Source: Botrytis cinerea B05.10 (taxonomy: Eukaryota; Ascomycota; Leotiomycetes; Helotiales; Sclerotiniaceae). Taken from it: DNA of 64,000 nt. A model generated the notes under the pieces. It was given only the letters and a program-made list of their open reading frames with translations, ran no database searches and was not told the DNA's origin. The DNA is taken from NCBI RefSeq assembly GCF_000143535.2, contig NC_037318.1:434001-498000 (forward strand), in the 5' to 3' direction. Below, one piece after another: positions 61,401-64,000 of this stretch. Position numbers and translations under genes: made by a program. Numbering within the stretch: position 1 is the stretch's first letter; each line of letters begins with the position of its first letter.

Positions 61401-62527
61401 TTGTTGAGGTTGAGATGTTGTGTTGCATTGGATAACATGACAAGAGTAGCGGAAACCGAACCGGACGCCGCTATCACAACGCAGCCCCCACGAAGATTGA
61501 ACCCTTATAATCTAGGGCTGTCCAATGGGATAACAGCTGGTCCACGACGATGGCGGGATGGGTGACAGCCACATGATCCACTGTTTTCATCAGCAGCATG
61601 CTGTGGTTGGCTCCATGCCAGGGAGTCGCGTCACTAATGCATCTGAGATGGTGGATTTCATGCTGTGTTCATACTGCATCTGGGTGGCTTGGAGGCGGTG
61701 AAGAACAAGCAAGAGAATGACATCAAAGACAGAAAAAAATAAAAAATAGACTCAGGAGAATATTGGAAGATGTTGCGAATGAATCAATATGCAACATGAC
61801 TCAACACATTTTCAGGATCTTCAGACCAGAAGACCCAAACTTGCACTCACTCTCACAAGTTGAGAAACGTTTGTCGATTGGAAGGGGAGGGATGGGTTGG
61901 GAGAGAGTGCAGGCAAGATTGGAGGATTGGAGGATTGCAGGACGTGATTGACGTTTGGTAGACACATTCGACGTTAGATATTGAATGCTGTGGTTATCTT
62001 TTCATTGGGATCGTGCGGCGACACCGATAACGCTACCTGTCTGCTACCGACGTACTAGGTATAATACATAATACCCACGATACTTGTAGTCAGCTCCAGC
62101 TAGCCAGCCAGCCAGCCCGCCAGCTATGATCAAACATTTCTGCTGACGTTTTGGAAACGTTTTCGAACTTTCCACCAACATCCAAACACACAACAGATTG
62201 CACACCCTTTACCCTCTTTTTTGTGGAGATGATAACAGTATACGAGTAATACTCTTCAATTCGATTCTTGTTAAAACCTACTGCTACATTCATATTCAGC
62301 ATTCAGTATTGAATTGACCATTCTTCGTCACATCTTCCATCTACGACGATCATAGTTATCTTTTCAGAAACTACAAACAGCCCCCCCCCACACCTCTCAC
62401 CCCACTGTCTGCACCCAGAATTCACAACTTCTTAAGACGTCACTGTTTCGAAAATTGTCCAGAGACATTACAACATTACAACTTTGCAAGATTTCACCCA
62501 TCCACCAGAGCACTTTTCAACTATATA

Positions 62528-64000
62528 ATGACCTCGCCATTGCGAAAGCACCGTACCTCTAGTGTTTCCAGTGAAATCGATCCATTCGCTGCGGCACATG
62601 TTTACTACAGCAATGACACAAATCAAAAATCATTTCGACAAGCCCGAACCCGTACATACTCGTCAGTAAGTACAGCACTTCTCTTGTTCACTTTTCATGC
62701 ACTCATCTAACCTCCTCGCAGAATCAGGGTATCTTCTCCACACCCATCTCAGGGTTGGAAAAGCCCAAGAGGAGAGGCAGCCATGGTCAGTTGAAAATAT
62801 TCTGGTTTGTAAAGTCTCATGGACTAACACACATGTGCAGATGATATTGGAGATCATGGACGCAAATTTCTAATACAAGTTGACTCGACATTGGAAGCCC
62901 TTCGAAAACAGGAAGACACAGATGACAACCACCAAATTACAATTGAAGACGTAGGACCAAAGGTAGGATTCTGCAGACATTTACATTCACTCACTTCACT
63001 CAATTCTTGAACTGACGCATTTTGTAACAGTCACTTCCTCTCGGAACCGCTACCTCGAACGGATTTAGAAGATACGACATTCGCGGGACTTATATGCTAT
63101 CAAATCTTTTACAGGAGTTGACTTTAGCAAAGGAAAATGGCAGAGAACAAATTATCTTGGACGAATCTCGCCTCAACGAGAATCCTGTCAATCGCCTCTC
63201 AAGATTGATTCAGGGCTCATTCTGGGATGGCCTGACTCGTAGAATCGATGGCTCGGTGATTGAAATTGCTGGGCGTGATCCTAAGGATTGGACCGACGAT
63301 CCCCGTCCACGTATCTACATACCACGGGGTGCACCTGAACAGCATGCATACTATACCAAAGTGGCAACTGATAGACCTGAAGTTCGCCTAGACGTTTGCT
63401 GGCTACCTGAGAAAATTACACCAGAAGTTGTTCGTGATATGAACTCTAAGCCTGGTCTTTTAGCTGTTGCGATGGAGGAAGTTATAGATCCGTCGACAGG
63501 CGAGAAGACTCTCAAGGGGTTACCATTCGTAGTACCAGGGGGTAGATTTAACGAACTTTATGGATGGGACAGCTATATGGAATCACTCGGTTTGATTGTC
63601 AACGACAAGGTCCACTTGGCCAAGTCGATGGTACAGAACTTCTGCTTTTGCATTGAACATTACGGAAAGATCCTCAATGCCACTAGGTCATACTATTTAT
63701 GTCGTTCCCAACCACCTTTCTTAACAGACATGGCACTTCGAGTTTTTGACAAGATCAAGCACGAGCCGGGATCATTGGATTTTCTAAAGACAGCTATCCT
63801 TGCTGCCATCAAGGAATACCATAGTGTGTGGACGGCAGAGCCAAGATACGATCCTGTCACAGGTCTATCAAGATATCGACCTGAAGGTCTTGGTGTACCT
63901 CCAGAGACCGAAGCGTCACATTTCGAACATTTGTTGGCACCTTATGCTGAGAAATACAACATGACCTTCAAAGAATTTGTTGATGCTTACAACAATGGAA
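62528..64000 (+). CDS. Neutral trehalase, N-terminal part (cut by window edge)
   Basis: Exons: 62528-62665, 62722-62785, 62841-62962 and 63031 onward, running off the right edge after about 432 residues. The regulatory N-terminus carries PKRRGSH (Ser66 in an R-R-x-S protein-kinase-A site), followed by the calcium-binding motif [12 protein letters not shown] (about 93-104). The GH37 catalytic domain then begins, with the trehalase signature [14 protein letters not shown] near residue 277. It splits trehalose into two glucoses in the cytosol and is switched on by PKA phosphorylation, 14-3-3 binding and calcium in yeast Nth1 (family knowledge). No signal peptide, as expected for the neutral rather than acid enzyme. 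The N-terminus is spread over three short exons, so gene callers may truncate it. Confidence 0.96.

Larger units (their letters stand above)
56061..62527. other. Gene-poor region, about 6.5 kb
   Basis: No gene can be called firmly between the GT2 and trehalase starts. Two open frames of 143 and 153 codons (listed separately) look weakly protein-like. The rest is balanced in composition, unlike the skewed flanks elsewhere, with scattered frames under 95 codons. The right end (61.2-62.5 kb) must contain the trehalase promoter; two AGGGG stress-element-like words lie at 61248-61252 and 61255-61259. The leader near 62.37-62.5 kb is pyrimidine-rich. I see no transposon protein. Confidence 0.5.

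Noticed and set aside
1..64000. tRNA, rRNA, CRISPR and transposon signals
   Set aside because: No tRNA-like box pair, rRNA segment, spaced direct-repeat array, transposase or reverse-transcriptase motif was seen on either strand by eye.

Overview
The window looks like a filamentous ascomycete chromosome segment. The genes are intron-bearing with short introns (about 45-90 nt, GTAAGT/GTATGT donors). They encode fungal proteins such as a chitin synthase, neutral trehalase, spore-type phospholipase D, sedolisin protease and fungal GT2 polysaccharide synthase. Protein flavour and gene style suggest Leotiomycetes, probably a Botrytis/Sclerotinia relative; that placement is inference. No rRNA, tRNA, CRISPR, plasmid or intact transposon was recognised. 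Exon joins were built by hand from splice motifs and reading-frame continuity.

Layout: 1-7.96 kb has no supportable gene. A CCCH zinc-finger/TFIIS-N-like nuclear protein (minus, 7.96-11.97 kb) is followed by a Sly1-type Sec1/Munc18 protein (14.07-16.44 kb), a repeat-rich convergent spacer, a secreted sedolisin (minus, 19.03-21.0 kb) and a low-molecular-weight tyrosine phosphatase (22.24-22.87 kb). A previously hidden four-exon small gene candidate lies on the minus strand at 23.28-23.80 kb. Next come chitin synthase (24.93-28.21 kb), a DUF218 protein (29.2-30.05 kb), a GGCT-like acidic protein (31.9-33.2 kb), an alpha/beta hydrolase (minus, 33.8-35.3 kb), phospholipase D (36.4-41.9 kb), COQ7 (minus, 42.2-43.05 kb), RTF1 (43.6-45.6 kb), a GNAT acetyltransferase (47.8-48.8 kb), an unrecognised protein (minus, 49.0-50.2 kb), a sugar transporter (50.9-52.7 kb) and a GT2 polysaccharide synthase (minus, 53.2-56.06 kb). 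A second gene-poor stretch (56.1-62.5 kb) precedes a neutral trehalase that runs off the right edge.

The genes do not form one pathway or a secondary-metabolite cluster. Several relate to hyphal growth: chitin synthase, the GT2 synthase linked to surface growth, ER-Golgi trafficking (Sly1), phosphatidic-acid signalling (PLD) and trehalose mobilisation. Two others are core transcription or nuclear factors (RTF1 and the CCCH protein).

The most striking non-gene signal is a strand-composition switch. In most genes the coding strand is C-rich upstream and turns sharply G-rich and C-poor near the 3' end. The G-rich state continues into downstream DNA, always oriented by transcription. The hidden small gene and a 7-nt terminal exon that restores the conserved PLD C-terminus are the next most useful observations.
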